A stretch of DNA of 64,000 bases from an uncultured Prolixibacteraceae bacterium (GCA_937915865.1 CALGIG010000048.1:1-64000); one strand, 5' to 3'; shown: positions 1 to 9,309, counted from the first letter of the stretch. Program-made: numbers and translations. The notes: generated from the sequence alone by a model not told the origin.

Positions 1-216
1 ATTATAGAACCCTACTGCAAGCAAGGTAAACAGAGCTTGCGAAAATTAAATAAATTATAAATTGTTTCAACTTAAATTGATAAACAATTAAATTGTTTAT
101 CAAACAAGTACATCACCACAATGCACTCATTACAAACAACTTATGATTTAATAAAATAATACAGGTCTCGTTTATTTTGCGAATTTTTGTTGTATTTTGA
201 CTGTCGAATCAACGAA

Positions 217-250
217 AAAAGCCTTCAAATCATTCAATTTGAAGGCTTTT
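217..250 (-). terminator. Rho-independent terminator after tRNA-Lys
   Basis: A perfect 14-bp inverted repeat (217-230 and 237-250) encloses a 6-nt loop. Read on the minus strand the hairpin is followed by a T run (the A run at 215-220), the form of an intrinsic terminator. It lies 25 bases past the 3' end of the minus-strand tRNA. No other gene lies in positions 1-274. Confidence 0.85.
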
Positions 251-274
251 AACTCAATTTAGTTTCATTTTTCG

Positions 275-347
275 TGACCCAGCTGGGATTCGAACCCAGG
301 ACCCCATCCTTAAAAGGGATGTGCTCTACCTGCTGAGCTACTGAGTC
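275..347 (-). tRNA. tRNA-Lys (anticodon TTT)
   Basis: The minus strand folds as a 73-nt cloverleaf. The 7-bp acceptor stem pairs GACTCAG with CTGGGTC (one G-T pair), followed by an A discriminator. The T arm carries the standard GGTTCGAATCC, and the anticodon loop CTTTTAA gives anticodon TTT, reading Lys codons. The 3' CCA is not encoded and must be added after transcription. A strong terminator follows. Confidence 0.95.
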
Positions 348-502
348 ATCCTTATGTACTTACCTTTTTGATAAGGCGCTGCAAAGGTATAAGCTATTTT
401 TTTATATGCAAACCGTTTTTTGCAAATTCTCTTGAAATTAGTGAATATTTTATAAACAACCATTTGTTAGTTGTGATATAATACGTCCATAAAAAATTAA
501 TC

Positions 503-510
503 TACTTTTG
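503..510 (+). promoter_or_regulatory. Bacteroidota -7 promoter box for the SDR gene
   Basis: TACTTTTG matches the Bacteroidota sigma-ABfr -7 consensus TAnnTTTG and lies 25 bases before the GTG start at 536. No clear -33 TTTG is seen at the expected distance. Confidence 0.5.
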
Positions 511-535
511 TATTAATCTATAATCACAAATTCAG

Positions 536-1339
536 GTGAAAAATAAAGTAGTTGTAATAACCGGGGCTTCTTCCGGAATTGGAAAGGCTCTGGTTTTTGA
601 ATGCGCATCTAAAGGTGCAATTTTGTCACTGGGAGCTCGTCGCACCGATATGTTGTACGAATTAAAAAATCAATTACCAGATGCTAAAATTCTAGTCACA
701 AAAACTGATGTAGCCAACGAGGCCGATTGCAAATCATTGATTGATGAAACAGTAAAGCAATTTGGACGAATTGATATACTGATTAATAATGCTGGTATTT
801 CGATGAGAGCACTCTTCGAAAAAGTTGATATACAGGTTATCAAACAATTGATGGATGTGAATTTTTACGGCACAGTTTACTGTAGTAAATATGCACTTCC
901 ATACTTGCTCGAAACAAAAGGGAGTTTAGTCGGAATAATTTCAATTGCGGGATATGTTGGGTTGCCAGGACGAACCGGTTATTCAGCCTCAAAATTTGCT
1001 ATACGTGGTTTCCTTGATACTGTCCGTATCGAAAACCTGAAAAAAGGACTACATGTTTTGGTTGCAGCTCCAGGATTTACGACCTCAGAAGTGCGCAAAA
1101 TGGCTTTAACTGATGATGGATCGAAGCAGGGTGAAACACCTCGAAAGGAAGAAAAAATGATGTCGGCTGAAGAATGTGCCAGACATATTGTAAAAGCTAT
1201 AGAAAAACGTAAGCGCGAATTAATCCTTACATTTGTTGAAGGGAAACTTACAGTCTTCATTGGAAAGTTCTTTCCTTCCTTGCTTGACAGATTGACATAC
1301 AGACACATGGCTAAAGAGCCAAACTCTCCTTTTAAATGA
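536..1339 (+). CDS. Short-chain dehydrogenase/reductase (SDR)
   Basis: This 267-aa protein is a classical SDR: an NAD(P)-dependent Rossmann-fold oxidoreductase, probably cytosolic. The N-terminal dinucleotide-binding motif GASSGIGKA, the NNAG motif near residue 85 and the catalytic YSASK near residue 150 are all present. The length is normal for the family. The start is GTG, placed just after a promoter-like TACTTTTG. The substrate cannot be read from the sequence. The C-terminal stretch rich in basic and hydrophobic residues (about 220-262) resembles SDRs that associate with membranes or act on lipids, which is only suggestive. The thioesterase gene follows 45 bp downstream on the same strand, so the two may be co-transcribed. 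Confidence 0.9.
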   Translation: MKNKVVVITGASSGIGKALVFECASKGAILSLGARRTDMLYELKNQLPDAKILVTKTDVANEADCKSLIDETVKQFGRIDILINNAGISMRALFEKVDIQVIKQLMDVNFYGTVYCSKYALPYLLETKGSLVGIISIAGYVGLPGRTGYSASKFAIRGFLDTVRIENLKKGLHVLVAAPGFTTSEVRKMALTDDGSKQGETPRKEEKMMSAEECARHIVKAIEKRKRELILTFVEGKLTVFIGKFFPSLLDRLTYRHMAKEPNSPFK

Positions 1340-1384
1340 CAAACCATCCTGATTATTAGTTGTTCATCCTTAATTTTTTAACAG

Positions 1385-1798
1385 ATGATTGTATCCGATA
1401 CCAAAATTAGAGTCTATTACCAGGATACTGACCAAATGGGAGTAGTGTATTATGGAAATTATGCCCGTTATTACGAAATTGGTCGTACTGAAATGATTCG
1501 TGAATTAGGTTTTACTTATCGCCGAATGGAAGAATTAAATATTATGCTACCGGCACATAGTCTGAAAATAAATTACCTGAAGCCGGCTTATTATGACGAT
1601 TTATTAACAGTTCGAACTATAATACAAACTATCCCCAAGGTAAAATTTCCGATAAAAACAGAGATATACAACGAAAAGGGTGAGATGATCAACTATGGAG
1701 AAACAGTTCTTGCTTTTTTCAATTCGAAAACAAACAAACCATGCCCGGCACCCAAATATTTTGTCGACGAATTGACCAGAATTTTTAACGATAAATGA
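1385..1798 (+). CDS. YbgC-type acyl-CoA thioesterase (4HBT hotdog fold)
   Basis: This 137-aa single-domain hotdog protein is of the YbgC/4-hydroxybenzoyl-CoA thioesterase family, which hydrolyses acyl-CoA thioesters. The signature near the N-terminus (YYQDTDQMGVVYYGNYARYY) contains the conserved Asp and the Gly-Val-Val-Tyr segment of the active site. It lies 45 bp downstream of the SDR gene and is probably co-transcribed. A paralogue with the same signature lies at 29838-30242 inside the sulfur-redox series. The acyl substrate is unknown. In YbgC families the gene is often linked to Tol-Pal genes, but no such genes are seen here. Confidence 0.88.
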   Translation: MIVSDTKIRVYYQDTDQMGVVYYGNYARYYEIGRTEMIRELGFTYRRMEELNIMLPAHSLKINYLKPAYYDDLLTVRTIIQTIPKVKFPIKTEIYNEKGEMINYGETVLAFFNSKTNKPCPAPKYFVDELTRIFNDK

Positions 1799-1825
1799 TA
1801 CTTACTGTAGTTATTGCAATGTATT

Positions 1826-2467
1826 TTAGGCAACTGAGATACCTTTATGAACTGCCAATATTACAGTTACAATTACAAATAAAACAATAAGAGCTCCGGC
1901 AGTCTTATTGATCCACCACAAAACGCGTAAGTTGATTTTATGTCTAAAAAGGCCTACAATACCTGAAAGAGAAAACCACCAGAGTGTAGCGCCGATGAAA
2001 ATTCCCGGTATTACTACCAGGGCATGATAAGGTTTTTCCAGATTTACAGCCACACCAGAACTGGTAAATACAGCAATAAATACAAAAACAGTTAATGGAT
2101 TTGAAATAGTTACTAGAAAACAGGAAATCATATCCTGAAAATGCGAATTCCCGCGAACTTTATTCTTTCGTAAGTCGGTAACAGGGTTTTTGAGAAAAAT
2201 ATGAATACCCAGTGCCAGAACCACAAATGCGCCAAAAGCCTGAAAAGTAACTTCATGAGCCCGGATAAAATCGATGATGAAAGTTAAGCTAAAGCCTGCA
2301 ACAATAGCATAAAGTGTGTCGGATATTGCTGCGCCCATCCCTGATAAGAAACCAGCCTTACGGCTTTTGTTGACAGTGCGCTGAATAACTAAAATTCCTA
2401 TTGGCCCTAACGGAATAGAAACCAACATGCCTATCAGAATGCCTTTTATAAGTAAAGTGATAATCAT
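1826..2467 (-). CDS. LysE/RhtB-family exporter
   Basis: This 213-aa integral membrane protein has about six hydrophobic segments and the N-terminal family signature with the PLGPIGILV stretch near residues 20-28, typical of LysE/RhtB amino-acid and metabolite exporters. The polarity and length fit the family. It is transcribed toward the thioesterase gene and converges with it across a 27-bp gap. The exported compound cannot be assigned. Confidence 0.85.
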   Translation of the reverse strand: MIITLLIKGILIGMLVSIPLGPIGILVIQRTVNKSRKAGFLSGMGAAISDTLYAIVAGFSLTFIIDFIRAHEVTFQAFGAFVVLALGIHIFLKNPVTDLRKNKVRGNSHFQDMISCFLVTISNPLTVFVFIAVFTSSGVAVNLEKPYHALVVIPGIFIGATLWWFSLSGIVGLFRHKINLRVLWWINKTAGALIVLFVIVTVILAVHKGISVA

Positions 2468-2552
2468 ATTGCAAAAATAAACGAATTATTTATTTATCGA
2501 TAGGACGATTTCCTAAGCTCAAAATTTTAACATAGTACTTATCCGTTTGGCA

Positions 2553-2560
2553 TAAATTTG
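2553..2560 (+). promoter_or_regulatory. -7 promoter box (TAAATTTG)
   Basis: TAAATTTG is an exact TAnnTTTG match. Transcription would begin near 2567. That leaves no leader for a GTG start at 2569 and favours the ATG at 2602 as the start of the following gene. Confidence 0.55.
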
Positions 2561-2601
2561 TACTTTTAGTGCCTGTTACGAACCTAAAAAAACTAGATGA
2601 C

Positions 2602-3132
2602 ATGGAAGAACTTGCAACAGGAACACGAGTTGATCATCCACGCTATGGCGAAGGAATTGTAAGCAGAAATAAGATCACATCTTACGAAATATTTTTTGAA
2701 CGCGGTGGTAAAATGGAAATCTCAAAGCGAAGCGAAGACTTAACAGTTATTGATGCCCCCGAAGAAAAACCAAAAACCGGACTTAACCTGAAAGAAATTG
2801 AAAAAGTGCTTCGCTATGTACTTGATGAACATGGCGCTTTGCAGGAAGTGGTACCTTTAGGTGATAAATGGTTGGGCGGAAATATGATTTTGCAACCAGC
2901 CAATTCTTTATTGAAACCCAAAGAAATTCCAATCGAAGTTTTTTTTCACAAAATTGTGATGCTTCGTGACCGGCTACGGGTTTTGGAACAAAACATAAAT
3001 AGTCACGAAGTTATGACGGATGAAGAAAAAGTGAATCTTCAGCAATATATTACCCGTATTTACGGATCGCTTACAACATTCAATGTTTTATTTTCAGATA
3101 AAGAACACTATTTTATTGGAGCTAAATCATAA
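2602..3132 (+). CDS. Conserved hypothetical protein with N-terminal tudor/SH3-like domain
   Basis: From the ATG at 2602 the protein is 176 aa (an in-frame GTG at 2569 would add 11 residues but overlaps the likely transcription start). Residues 5-50 (RVDHPRYGEGIVSR and the following beta-rich stretch) resemble the small tudor/SH3-like domain found at the C-termini of UvrD-type helicases and in stand-alone proteins, where it often contacts nucleic acid or proteins. The remaining 110 residues are helical and charged and I do not recognise them. No signal peptide is seen, so it should be cytosolic. The esterase follows 6 bp downstream, so the two are probably co-transcribed. Confidence 0.75.
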   Translation: MEELATGTRVDHPRYGEGIVSRNKITSYEIFFERGGKMEISKRSEDLTVIDAPEEKPKTGLNLKEIEKVLRYVLDEHGALQEVVPLGDKWLGGNMILQPANSLLKPKEIPIEVFFHKIVMLRDRLRVLEQNINSHEVMTDEEKVNLQQYITRIYGSLTTFNVLFSDKEHYFIGAKS

Positions 3133-3138
3133 ATAAAT

Positions 3139-4041
3139 ATGAAACGAAAATTAGTAATTCTGGCCTTGGCCCTTATTAGTTTTACAACAATGGCACAAGA
3201 TTTTAAATTGAAAGTATGGCCTAACGGCGCTCCCGACAGTAACGGAATGACAATTCCTGAAGAAACTTACGAAGGGAAAAGAGTTCGTAACGTTTCGGAA
3301 GCAGAGATGTATGTTTATCTTCCTAAAATAGGAAACAATACTGGCGCGGCTATAGTTATTTGTCCAGGAGGGGGATACATGATTGAAGCGATGGATCACG
3401 AAGGGTACGACATGGCCGAGTGGCTGACAACCCAGGGAGTTGCCGGAATTGTGCTGAAGTACCGTCTTCCTTATGGGCACGACCAGATTCCGTTGGAAGA
3501 TGCACAGCGGGCTTTGCGTATTGTGCGTCAGAAAGCTGCTGAGTGGGGCATAAATCCTTCTAAAGTTGGAATTGCCGGATCATCAGCTGGTGGCCATTTA
3601 GCTTCAACTGCCGGGACAAAATTCGATTTGGGAAAGCCTGATGCAAGCGATCCAATAGAAAAATACAGTTGCCGGCCTGATTTTATGTTGTTGCTTTATC
3701 CGGTAATCACATTCAGAGAAGATTTTGGGCACATGGGATCGCGTGTAAACCTGATTGGCGCGGGGAATAAATGGGAAATGGTTGAAAAATACTCAAATGA
3801 ATTACAGGTTACTGCTCAAACACCTCCAACTTTTATGATTTTAGCCGATGACGATTCGGGTGTACCTCCGCGTAACTCAATTGAATTTTATTTAGCAATG
3901 AAAAAATTTAAAATTCCCGCAGAGATGCACATCTTCCGTGATGGCGGCCACGGGTTTGGTATGAACAAAAAGAATTTACCGGTTGATCAATGGCCAAACC
4001 TGTTTGCGCAATGGATGAAAGTTCAGGGAATAACAAAATAA
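3139..4041 (+). CDS. Secreted alpha/beta hydrolase (acetyl-esterase-like)
   Basis: This 300-aa protein has an N-terminal signal peptide (about 19 residues, ending near MAQD), so it is exported to the periplasm. It has the oxyanion segment CPGGGYM, the nucleophile elbow GSSAGGH near residue 150 and a C-terminal GGHGFG supplying the catalytic His. The arrangement matches xylan/acetyl esterases of the BD-FAE/Axe type that deacetylate polysaccharides. The substrate is inferred only from similarity. It follows the tudor-like gene by 6 bp. The 181 bp after it hold no clear gene. Confidence 0.85.
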   Translation: MKRKLVILALALISFTTMAQDFKLKVWPNGAPDSNGMTIPEETYEGKRVRNVSEAEMYVYLPKIGNNTGAAIVICPGGGYMIEAMDHEGYDMAEWLTTQGVAGIVLKYRLPYGHDQIPLEDAQRALRIVRQKAAEWGINPSKVGIAGSSAGGHLASTAGTKFDLGKPDASDPIEKYSCRPDFMLLLYPVITFREDFGHMGSRVNLIGAGNKWEMVEKYSNELQVTAQTPPTFMILADDDSGVPPRNSIEFYLAMKKFKIPAEMHIFRDGGHGFGMNKKNLPVDQWPNLFAQWMKVQGITK

Positions 4042-4222
4042 ATGAAGAATTGAAGTACAGATGGATTGATTTTTTTGTTGTCGGAGTTGTAAGTGTTGTT
4101 ATAGTTATTGTTGTTTGAATAAAACAATCGGATTGAATAAAAACCCAACAATTACAACCATGATAACAACGAGAACCGTTATAACTTTAATCTGAAAATC
4201 ATCGAATTAAGATTCATTAAAC

Positions 4223-4762
4223 ATGTATTCATCTACTCATCCGGTAAATGTTTTGAAGTTCTGTCCTCGTTGTGGCTCGAAGCATTTTGTTGCAACCGGC
4301 GAAAGATCGTTTAAATGCACCGATTGTAAATTTAACTATTGGGTAAATGCGTCGGCGGCAGTAGCTGTGTTGCTTTTTAACGAAAAGGGCGAACTTCTTT
4401 TTACCCGGCGGGCTATTGAACCTCATATAGGCAAGCTCGATTTGCCGGGCGGGTTCATTGATCCGATGGAAACTGCGGAAAATGCAGCAGCACGCGAAAT
4501 AAAAGAGGAACTGGGCATCGAAATTCACTCCTTGAAGTATTTTTGCACTTTTCCTAACGAATATATTTTTTCAGGATACTCCGTTTTTACTCTCGATATA
4601 ACTTTTCTGGCCCAAACTGAACAATTGGACGAAATGAAAGCTATGGATGATATTTCGTCGTTCGAATTTTATAAACCGCATGATGTTGTATTGGAAGAAT
4701 TGCCTTCCATTTCCATGAAAAACATCATCAAAGAATTGATAAAACGTGAAGGAACTTATTAG
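4223..4762 (+). CDS. NUDIX hydrolase with N-terminal zinc ribbon
   Basis: This 179-aa protein has a zinc-ribbon at residues 10-35 (CPRCGSKHF ... CTDCKF) and a NUDIX domain. The NUDIX box, with GGFIDPME followed by AREIKEELGI, has all the metal-binding Glu residues. NUDIX enzymes cleave nucleoside diphosphates linked to another moiety. The zinc ribbon plus NUDIX layout recalls NudC-type NADH pyrophosphatases, but the protein is shorter and the NudC specificity motif is not evident. Its end overlaps the start of the aminopeptidase gene by 17 bp, implying translational coupling. Confidence 0.87.
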   Translation: MYSSTHPVNVLKFCPRCGSKHFVATGERSFKCTDCKFNYWVNASAAVAVLLFNEKGELLFTRRAIEPHIGKLDLPGGFIDPMETAENAAAREIKEELGIEIHSLKYFCTFPNEYIFSGYSVFTLDITFLAQTEQLDEMKAMDDISSFEFYKPHDVVLEELPSISMKNIIKELIKREGTY

Positions 4763-6530
4763 AAACAGAATCAGCAACCTGCGCAAAAAGATGCAGGAAA
4801 AAGGGTTGGATGCATACATTATTTTCGGAACGGATCCGCATATAAGCGAATATTTGCCGGCACGCTGGCAAACCCGCGCTTTCATTTCAGGATTTACAGG
4901 TTCAGCTGGAATGGTAATCGTTAGCCTTGATAAAGCGGCTTTGTGGACCGATTCTCGCTATTTTCTTCAGGCCGAAGAACAAATTTCGGAAACCGGAATT
5001 GAACTGGTGAAAATGCGTACACCCGGATTTCCGGAACCTGACCAATGGCTCAAAATAAACCTGAAAAAAGGATCGGTGGTTGGAACTGACGAGTGGAGTG
5101 TTTCCGTTAATCAGTTTGTAGCTATGCAAAAAAGTCTCGGAGAAGAAGAAATTGGTTTCGCCGAAGCCGGAGACTTACTTGACGCTATATGGACCAATCG
5201 CCCTGAATTGCCAGATTCGCCTGTTTATGAGCACGAACTTCAATATGCCTGCACAAGCAGAACAGAAAAGATTGCAGTCGTGGCAAAAGAGCTTGAAAAA
5301 GTTGGCGCCGAAATGCAAATTGTGAGTGCACTCGACGATTTAGCTTATGTTTTGAATCTTCGAGGAAACGATGTGGAGTTTAACCCAGTATTTGTGGCTT
5401 ATGCCCTTGTTTCAGCGAAAAAAACGGTGTTGTTCGTAACCGAATCAAAAATATCGGAGTCGCTCAAAAGAAAACTCGAAACGGAGAGTATTGAAATAAA
5501 GGGATATAGCGAAATTACAGCATACCTGCATCAATTGCCGGAAGGAACAAAAATTCTGATAGATCGTGACCGTACAAATCAGGCAATACTGAAAAACATT
5601 CCGGCGAAATGCAAAATTATTTCAGGTTTGTCGATCCCATGTCAGCTAAAAGCAATCAAAAGCCAACGAGAAGTTAACCATATTCGGAATGCCCAGCGAA
5701 AAGATGGAGTTGCTTTAGTCGAATTCATTCATTGGGTAAAAACGAACGTTGGTAAAATGCCAATCACCGAATATACTGTGGCCGAAAAGCTGAACGAAAT
5801 CAGGGCAAAACAAGAAGGGTTTAAAGGCATCAGTTTTTACCCGATTGTTGGTTATAAAGAACATGGTGCCATTGTGCATTTTCATGTGGAAGAACACAAT
5901 GCACTTCCGGTTGAAGCCGACGGGTTTTTATTATTCGATTCGGGTGGACAATACCTCGATGGAACAACTGATACAACCCGGACAATTGCGCTTTCCGAGC
6001 TTTCGGCAAAGCAAAAAAGTGATTTTACAATCACGCTAAAAGGAATGATCTCTCTCACCAATGTAGTTTTCCCGGTAAATACCCGTGGTTATCATCTCGA
6101 TATTATGGCCCGGAAAGACATGTGGCGAAATGGCCTGAATTACGGTCACGGAACCGGGCATGGCGTGGGGTATTTCCTGAACGTACACGAAGGGCCAATG
6201 AGTATTCGCCAGGAATTTAATGATCGCGCGATTGAAGAAGGTATGGTAATGTCGAACGAACCGGCGCTTTATCGTTTGGGCGAATATGGCTTACGTACCG
6301 AAAATATGATGGTTTGCGTGAAAGACTGCTCAACAGATTATGGCGACTTTCTGCGATTTGAAACATTAACACTTTGCCCGATTGATCTGGGCGCTATCGA
6401 GAAAAGTTTATTAAACGAAGAAGAAATAGGGTGGCTGAACAATTACCATCGGTGGGTTTACGACGAACTTTCGCCTTTGCTGAATGATGAACTGAAAGCG
6501 TTCCTGAAGGAAGAAACCAGGTCGATATAA
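4746..6530 (+). CDS. Xaa-Pro aminopeptidase (peptidase M24B)
   Basis: This 594-aa protein is aminopeptidase P, which removes N-terminal residues preceding proline. It has two creatinase-like N-terminal domains and the pita-bread M24 catalytic domain. Dimetal ligands are visible: Asp in LLFDSGGQYLDGTTD, His in GHGTGHGVGYF, and Glu in SNEPALY and in LRTENMMV. The length matches the long, three-domain form common in Bacteroidota and eukaryotes. The start is GTG at 4746, inside the NUDIX gene, indicating coupling. It is cytosolic, with no signal peptide. A strong hairpin terminator follows at 6561. Confidence 0.93.
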   Translation: MKELIRNRISNLRKKMQEKGLDAYIIFGTDPHISEYLPARWQTRAFISGFTGSAGMVIVSLDKAALWTDSRYFLQAEEQISETGIELVKMRTPGFPEPDQWLKINLKKGSVVGTDEWSVSVNQFVAMQKSLGEEEIGFAEAGDLLDAIWTNRPELPDSPVYEHELQYACTSRTEKIAVVAKELEKVGAEMQIVSALDDLAYVLNLRGNDVEFNPVFVAYALVSAKKTVLFVTESKISESLKRKLETESIEIKGYSEITAYLHQLPEGTKILIDRDRTNQAILKNIPAKCKIISGLSIPCQLKAIKSQREVNHIRNAQRKDGVALVEFIHWVKTNVGKMPITEYTVAEKLNEIRAKQEGFKGISFYPIVGYKEHGAIVHFHVEEHNALPVEADGFLLFDSGGQYLDGTTDTTRTIALSELSAKQKSDFTITLKGMISLTNVVFPVNTRGYHLDIMARKDMWRNGLNYGHGTGHGVGYFLNVHEGPMSIRQEFNDRAIEEGMVMSNEPALYRLGEYGLRTENMMVCVKDCSTDYGDFLRFETLTLCPIDLGAIEKSLLNEEEIGWLNNYHRWVYDELSPLLNDELKAFLKEETRSI

Positions 6531-6560
6531 AAGAAGGAATCAACGCCCGAAGAAATAGAA

Positions 6561-6614
6561 AAACCACAGAGAAACGCTGGTGTAAATAAATTATCCAGGT
6601 GTTCTCTGTGGTTT
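6561..6614. terminator. Bidirectional hairpin terminator
   Basis: The 13-bp inverted repeat AAACCACAGAGAA (6561-6573) / TTCTCTGTGGTTT (6602-6614), with further CTGG/CCAG pairing inside, separates two convergent genes. T-rich flanks on both sides make it usable in both directions. Confidence 0.75.
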
Positions 6615-6626
6615 ATTCGTTTTTAA

Positions 6627-7538
6627 CTATACCAAAATTTTGGTTGTAATATTACTTATACTTGTTTCAAGGGTTTCAAATGTTTTTCCATTACCTTGGT
6701 TGTCGTCTTCGACAAAGAAATATTTCATTCCGGCAATATCTTTTGACTTCATGATAGTTTTGAAATCAATAACTCCGGCACCAACAGGCGATATGTCATC
6801 TTTAATTACATCAAAGAACGGATCTTGTTTATGATACATATCTTTGAAATGGAATAATTGGAAACGACCTGGATATTTATTGAACATTTCAACCGGGTCT
6901 TGACCAGCTTTGCTTACCCAGAATAAATCAATTTCCATGGTAATAAGGTCTTTATCCATTTCAGGCATGAAAATATCGTAATAAGGAACAATGCCATCCA
7001 TGTTTTTAAATTCGAAGTTGTGATTGTGGTAGCCAAACTGAATTCCTACTTCTTTCATTACTTTACCAACCTGGTTCCAGTCGCCAATCATTTGTTTAAA
7101 TTTTTCAATAGTCCGGTCTTCTTCATTAACCCATGGCTGGATACAGTATTTTACACCCATTTCGGCATGAGAGTCGGCCATTAACTTTGCACTGTCCATG
7201 GTAATGCCTTTGGATTCAACTGAAGTGTGGCTACTAATGATGTCCATTCCAAGATCGGAAACCATTTTTTTGAATTCCTTTGGCGCAAATCCGTAAAACT
7301 TACCATCGGCATAACTGGCTAATTCAAGATTTTTATAACCAAGATCCGATATTTTTTTCAAAGTTCCCGGAACATCGGCGGCCATAGCATCACGTACAGT
7401 GTATAGCTGAAGCCCAACGCCAAAGCTTTTGCGATCAGGAGCAGCAGGAGCACACCCGTATTGTCCCATTACGGCTAAACCCAAGGCCCCAGCAGCCGAA
7501 AGTTTAAAAAAGTCTCTTCTATTGTGCATTCTCGACAT
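6627..7538 (-). CDS. Tat-exported sugar phosphate isomerase/epimerase-like TIM barrel
   Basis: From the ATG at 7538 (an upstream in-frame start at 7607 precedes the signal) this 303-aa protein begins with a twin-arginine signal containing RRDFFKL. A hydrophobic stretch and YGCAP follow, which may be a lipobox. The mature part is an AP-endonuclease-2/xylose-isomerase-like TIM barrel. The metal-site candidates are the Glu in MEIDLFW and the His residues in YHNHNFEF and FHFKDM. In Bacteroidota such exported family members often act in sugar metabolism, but the substrate here is unknown. It is convergent with aminopeptidase P, sharing the terminator. Confidence 0.85.
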   Translation of the reverse strand: MSRMHNRRDFFKLSAAGALGLAVMGQYGCAPAAPDRKSFGVGLQLYTVRDAMAADVPGTLKKISDLGYKNLELASYADGKFYGFAPKEFKKMVSDLGMDIISSHTSVESKGITMDSAKLMADSHAEMGVKYCIQPWVNEEDRTIEKFKQMIGDWNQVGKVMKEVGIQFGYHNHNFEFKNMDGIVPYYDIFMPEMDKDLITMEIDLFWVSKAGQDPVEMFNKYPGRFQLFHFKDMYHKQDPFFDVIKDDISPVGAGVIDFKTIMKSKDIAGMKYFFVEDDNQGNGKTFETLETSISNITTKILV

Positions 7539-7607
7539 AGTTGAAAGTTTTTGTTGGTTTGTAAATAAATGTTTTGTTTGTGTTATTAAGCCATAAATAT
7601 AATACAA

Positions 7608-8046
7608 AGCATTTATTTAAGGAATTTTTGACTTCAATTTAAGGAAAATAAAAGTTGTATAAATGGGAAACTCCAAGAGAACGTTGAACATAGAAGCTTA
7701 TACCTTGTCCTCAATAATTGGTTGATCTATTTAGTATTGAAGTTTTCCTCAACCGTATTTGTTTTATACCATATTCCTGAATTTTAAACTGAGTTGTAAC
7801 GAATAAGAAACAAGAAAAGTGTTTTGAGTATATAGCATAATAATACAAATCGCAATTCTGAAGCACTAACCTGAATGAGTATTCCGCCACTTGCCAAACC
7901 ACTGGATTCACCTTCAGTTTTACTTGCAGTTTCTCCATCAAAGCCGATACAACTTGACTAAAGCACTCAAATAAATATTACTAATTCTGAAATAAAGTTT
8001 AGATCGGTTTTCGTTTTGGTTTATTTTTAGTTCATTATCTATTTTA
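7608..8046. other. Intergenic region, no supported gene
   Basis: This 439-bp stretch lies between two minus-strand genes. A 76-codon minus-strand open frame (7711-7941) is present but has biased, low-complexity composition, no recognisable motif and no good start context, so I do not call it. No hairpin terminator or repeat is obvious. Confidence 0.5.
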
Positions 8047-8534
8047 CTATTTGTTGTTTGCCTGAGAATATTCTTCGTCAGTCACGGGTTGCAGCCAGAC
8101 AACGCTTCCTTTGTCAGTTTTTGGACTTATCGCGATATGAGTCAGGCTGCTGGGTGCAGCGCCATGCCAATGCTCAGTATCCGGAGGAATTCTAACAACA
8201 TCTCCTTTTTTAATGAGTTGAGCTGGCTTTCCTTTTTCCTGATAATAACCTTCTCCGTCGGTAACCAGTAAAATTTGTCCTCCCGGATGTTTGTGCCAAT
8301 TTGTTCGGGCTCCGGGTTCGAACATTACGTTGCCGATTGAGGTATTATAAATGCTGTCGTTGGTTACCAGCATTTGCAGCCAGGCTGTACCAGTAAAATT
8401 ATTGCTGGTAATTTTTTCTCCTTTGGGAAAGCGGGTTCAGTTCTTGTTTCCATTGTTTTTTCTGATTTAATATTGTTGCACGAAACCAGTAAAATAATCA
8501 GAACCAATAGCTTAAATTTTGAAATTTGCTTCAT
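8047..8534 (-). pseudogene. Cupin-domain lipoprotein, frameshifted
   Basis: The 3' part (8047-8373) encodes a complete cupin barrel with metal ligands in WHKHPGGQ and a second His motif TEHWHG, the pattern of small QdoI-like cupins near carboxymuconolactone decarboxylase genes. The natural N-terminus lies upstream in another frame. From ATG 8534 there is a lipoprotein signal with lipobox LVSC, running to about 8430. At the run gctttcccaaagg (minus strand) the frame must shift by one base to continue through KITSNNFTGTAWLQ into the cupin. As written, the upstream frame ends soon after the shift. Either it is a recent frameshift mutation or a sequencing error. An internal ATG at 8373 could still make an unexported cupin. 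It lies at the end of the hydrolase operon. Confidence 0.75.
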
Positions 8535-8556
8535 CTTCTTGTTTTTTTGAATCCAA

Positions 8557-9309
8557 TTATTTGCGGTTTTTCAGTACCTCGTTTAAGACAGTTTGGGCGT
8601 CGTTGGCTTCTTTTTTACCAAGGGTTGATTTTATGACACTTACAAATGCATCCAGTTGTTCTGAAGTTAAGCCAACATTCAGGCAAATATTCAAGTGTGA
8701 ATTTAGCATTGGATCAACGCCGCCAATGGCAGCGAGCACCGAAATTGTAACCAGTTCCCTTTCAGCATAAGTTAAAACATCCCGTTCGAAAATATCGGCA
8801 AACAGATGCTCTTTCAGAAAAGTATCAATTGCCGGGGCAAATGCGCCGTAACCGCCCGACGGTTTTTCCTGCGTTGTTTGGGTGAGTTCGCCCAATATTT
8901 TTTTGCCCCGTTGGTATTTGCTTTGCTCCTGATTGATTGGCGATGCTTCAGCTCCTGTTTTATCATTGATTCCTTTGGCTTTTCGTTCGTCCAACACTTC
9001 CATGAATGTTTGTAAGCCGCGAATGCTGCGTGGAAAGCCGCAATAGGCATACAGGTGAACCAATACTTCTTTAATTTCATTGACTGTTAACCCGGCGTCC
9101 AGTCCATTAACCAAAGCGGGTTTTAAAGCCTGAAGCTCGCCTTTGGCAGTGAGAGCTGCGATTTGAATGATGCTTTGCTGCTTCTCAGTTAATGCTTGAT
9201 TTTTATTCATTTCGTTTTGAGCGTTAAGATGAAGACATAAACCACCAATGGCGATTATCGTCATCAAAAATTTTCGAAGAGCTATTATTTTTATCTTTTT
9301 AAATCCCAT
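8557..9309 (-). CDS. Exported carboxymuconolactone decarboxylase-family protein (two CMD domains)
   Basis: This 250-aa protein has an N-terminal hydrophobic signal (about residues 10-30) and two AhpD/CMD-type helical domains, roughly residues 45-110 and 140-245. The first keeps one Cys in HLYAYCGFPRS. The second has no Cys at that place, so the CxxC redox pair of AhpD is absent and alkylhydroperoxidase activity is unlikely. The function is probably lactone/decarboxylase-like or unknown. It overlaps the carboxylesterase gene by 11 bp and is followed by the cupin gene, a common CMD-cupin pairing. Confidence 0.83.
   Translation of the reverse strand: MGFKKIKIIALRKFLMTIIAIGGLCLHLNAQNEMNKNQALTEKQQSIIQIAALTAKGELQALKPALVNGLDAGLTVNEIKEVLVHLYAYCGFPRSIRGLQTFMEVLDERKAKGINDKTGAEASPINQEQSKYQRGKKILGELTQTTQEKPSGGYGAFAPAIDTFLKEHLFADIFERDVLTYAERELVTISVLAAIGGVDPMLNSHLNICLNVGLTSEQLDAFVSVIKSTLGKKEANDAQTVLNEVLKNRK

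Noticed and set aside
7711..7941. 76-codon minus-strand ORF
   Set aside because: Low-complexity, no homologous motif and no promoter; likely chance.
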